Below, one piece after another: positions 6,837 through 7,647 of a DNA stretch of 7,647 bases. The translations under genes and the position numbers were made by a program. The notes beneath the pieces were generated by a model. The model was not told the origin of the DNA, did no database searches, and was given only the letters and a program-made list of their open reading frames with translations. This stretch comes from Leptolinea sp. UBA5366. GTDB taxonomy: Bacteria; Chloroflexota; Anaerolineae; Anaerolineales; Anaerolineaceae. The stretch covers positions 14,406 to 22,052 of the forward strand of contig DHPK01000007.1 in the NCBI GenBank assembly GCA_002407845.1. Direction: 5' to 3'. Within the stretch, counting starts at the first letter, position 1, and the number at the start of each line of letters is the position of its first letter.

Positions 6837-6892
6837 TCGATCTCTCATGATCCGTTGTTTACACCCGACAGCCGCACTAAAATGATGATCGA
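6837..6892 (-). promoter_or_regulatory. Potential RNA stem between rpmI and rplT
   Basis: In the minus-strand transcript UCGAUC (6892-6887) can pair with GAUCGA (6842-6837). After a small internal loop (one base against two), UCAU (6885-6882) pairs with AUGA (6848-6845), giving ten base pairs around a 33-nt loop. The stem begins directly after the rpmI stop codon. A regulatory or RNA-processing role, for example bL20 binding, is conceivable but unproven; the loop is not visibly like known L20 sites. Confidence 0.3.
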
Positions 6893-7123
6893 TTATTTCT
6901 CCATATAAGGAGTAAGATGAGCAACTCGGCGGACAAAACCCTTGCCCTGCACGACTACCATCTCAGACAAAAGCGCTTTGGTTCGTTTTGACGTGCGGCG
7001 GCGGAAATGGCTCTTTCCACCCTTTGTGCGAACCACAATGCCTGACCCCGTCAACCGAAAACGTTTCGAAGTTGCTTTATGGGTCTTGAGTTTGATTTTT
7101 CCTGCTGTTTTCTTGCGTGGCAC
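6893..7123 (-). CDS. rpmI: 50S ribosomal protein bL35, GTG start
   Basis: A 76-residue bL35 with the family core LKTHKATSKRFRLTGSG followed by RTKGGKSHFRRRTSKRTK, a small basic protein of the large subunit. I choose GTG at 7123 because AAGGAG (7130-7135) lies 6 nt upstream and the protein then begins (V/M)PRKKTAGK, as bL35 proteins usually begin. A longer reading from TTG at 7153 would add ten non-family residues and translate through the Shine-Dalgarno. The N-terminus is a few residues longer than the E. coli form. It lies between infC and rplT, as in most bacteria. Confidence 0.96.
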   Translation of the reverse strand: MPRKKTAGKIKLKTHKATSKRFRLTGSGIVVRTKGGKSHFRRRTSKRTKALLSEMVVVQGKGFVRRVAHLTPYMEK

Positions 7124-7129
7124 AAAAAA

Positions 7130-7135
7130 CTCCTT
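7130..7135 (-). promoter_or_regulatory. Shine-Dalgarno deciding the GTG start of rpmI
   Basis: AAGGAG on the minus strand sits 6 nt before GTG 7123 and is the main reason for choosing that start over the upstream TTG. Its first two bases also form the stop codon of a possible 12-codon mini-ORF (7134-7172). Confidence 0.8.
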
Positions 7136-7172
7136 ACAAAATTTTAATGGCAATTTTTACACTACCATCCAT
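7134..7172 (-). other. Possible leaderless mini-ORF before rpmI (12 codons)
   Basis: ATG at 7172 opens a frame of 12 codons (MDGSVKIAIKIL) ending in TAA at 7136-7134, which overlaps the rpmI Shine-Dalgarno. The predicted transcription start from the promoter at 7184-7211 falls about 3-6 nt before this ATG, so translation would be nearly leaderless. No Shine-Dalgarno is present. It could be chance; reported because its stop lies exactly on the ribosome binding site. Confidence 0.2.
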
Positions 7173-7183
7173 TTAGCGGGCTA

Positions 7184-7211
7184 ATTATACTCTTAATTTC
7201 TAGATTAACAA
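7184..7211 (-). promoter_or_regulatory. Internal sigma-70-type promoter for rpmI-rplT
   Basis: On the minus strand TTGTTA (7211-7206, four of six matches to TTGACA) is separated by 16 nt from a perfect TATAAT (7189-7184), in the 98-nt gap between infC and rpmI. It would start a transcript near 7177 with a leader of about 54 nt before rpmI. This would let the two ribosomal proteins be made independently of infC. Confidence 0.55.
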
Positions 7212-7221
7212 GAAATGTTTA

Positions 7222-7647
7222 TTACTCGCTGACGGTCTCTTCCGGCTCATCCGCCTTTTTTTCCTCTTTTACAGCCGCTTTCTCAGGTTTGGCTGCTTTC
7301 TCTGCGGATTTAGCAGCGGCTTTTGCCTTTTTCGGAGACTCTGGCTGGGGGGCTGCCGGTTTCGGTTTGGCAACTTTTTTAGTATTGGGAGCCAGCAGCA
7401 TACTCATCACACGCCCTTCCATATTCGGCGGCTGTTCAATGACGGAGATGTCTGCCAATTCCTCAGCAATTTCTCGCAAATCTTCCAAAGCGAATTCAGG
7501 ATAAGTAATTTCCCGTCCACGAAATCTGACTGTAACTCTGACCTTCATGCCATCGTCAAGCCATCTTCTGGCATCTCTTGTCTTAAAGGACCGGTGATGT
7601 TCATTCGTTTTTGGCCGTAATCTGATTTCTTTGATCTCAATTTTGGT
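7222..7647 (-). CDS. infC: Translation initiation factor IF3, C-terminal part with long Lys/Ala/Glu tail (5' end outside window)
   Basis: The frame is open from the right edge for 141 codons to TAA at 7222-7224. Visible residues 1-88 are the IF3 C-terminal domain: KIEIKEIRLRPKTNEHH, the ARRWLDDGMKVRVTV stretch, the conserved FRGRE, and GRVMSMLLAPN at the end. This domain binds the 30S platform and helps check the initiator tRNA and start codon. About 53 residues follow, made almost entirely of Lys, Ala, Pro and Glu and ending acidic (DEPEETVSE). The tail is beyond the normal end of E. coli-type IF3 and is probably disordered. The N-terminal domain, linker and start codon lie outside the window; the internal ATG at 7548 is not the start. 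Confidence 0.96.
   Translation of the reverse strand, partial: TKIEIKEIRLRPKTNEHHRSFKTRDARRWLDDGMKVRVTVRFRGREITYPEFALEDLREIAEELADISVIEQPPNMEGRVMSMLLAPNTKKVAKPKPAAPQPESPKKAKAAAKSAEKAAKPEKAAVKEEKKADEPEETVSE

Noticed and set aside
7124..7153. TTG start giving an 86-residue bL35
   Set aside because: It would translate through the AAGGAG that serves GTG 7123 and adds ten residues not typical of bL35.
6942..7184. Plus-strand open frame opposite rpmI
   Set aside because: It is the antisense shadow of bL35, with no family features of its own.

Overview
The window looks like chromosomal, housekeeping-type DNA from a bacterium of roughly 50% GC. The shape of the bL35 and bL20 proteins, and a surface protein with plant-like leucine-rich repeats, suggest the Chloroflexota (Anaerolineae-like). 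That placement rests on remembered family resemblance, not on a search, and is tentative. No mobile element, tRNA, rRNA or CRISPR array is visible.

Layout. (1) Positions 1-949, minus strand: the first 316 codons of a secreted leucine-rich-repeat protein, cut by the left edge. (2) Positions 950-1120: a short divergent intergenic region. (3) Positions 1121-6407, plus strand: three genes joined by two ATGA overlaps. They encode a UvrD-like protein that keeps Walker A but has degenerate later helicase motifs, an intact UvrD/Rep-type superfamily 1 helicase, and a small PD-(D/E)XK nuclease with four cysteines spaced as in the AddB and Cas4 iron-sulfur nucleases. (4) Positions 6411-6437: an intrinsic terminator oriented for the minus strand. 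(5) Positions 6457-7647, minus strand: the conserved translation cluster infC-rpmI-rplT, with infC cut by the right edge.

The main point of interest is the three-gene operon. Read together it is a plausible compact, split AddAB-type helicase-nuclease for processing DNA double-strand ends. The first gene corresponds to the inactivated helicase half of AddB. The second corresponds to AddA without its nuclease. The third corresponds to the iron-sulfur nuclease domain of AddB as a free subunit. The complex would have one motor and one nuclease, against one motor and two nucleases in classical AddAB. This is inferred from motifs and gene order; the biochemistry is unknown.

The infC-rpmI-rplT part is conventional in order and product. 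It also has a long Lys/Ala/Glu-rich tail on IF3, a good internal promoter before rpmI with a possible leaderless mini-ORF ending on the rpmI Shine-Dalgarno, and a potential long-range RNA stem between rpmI and rplT.
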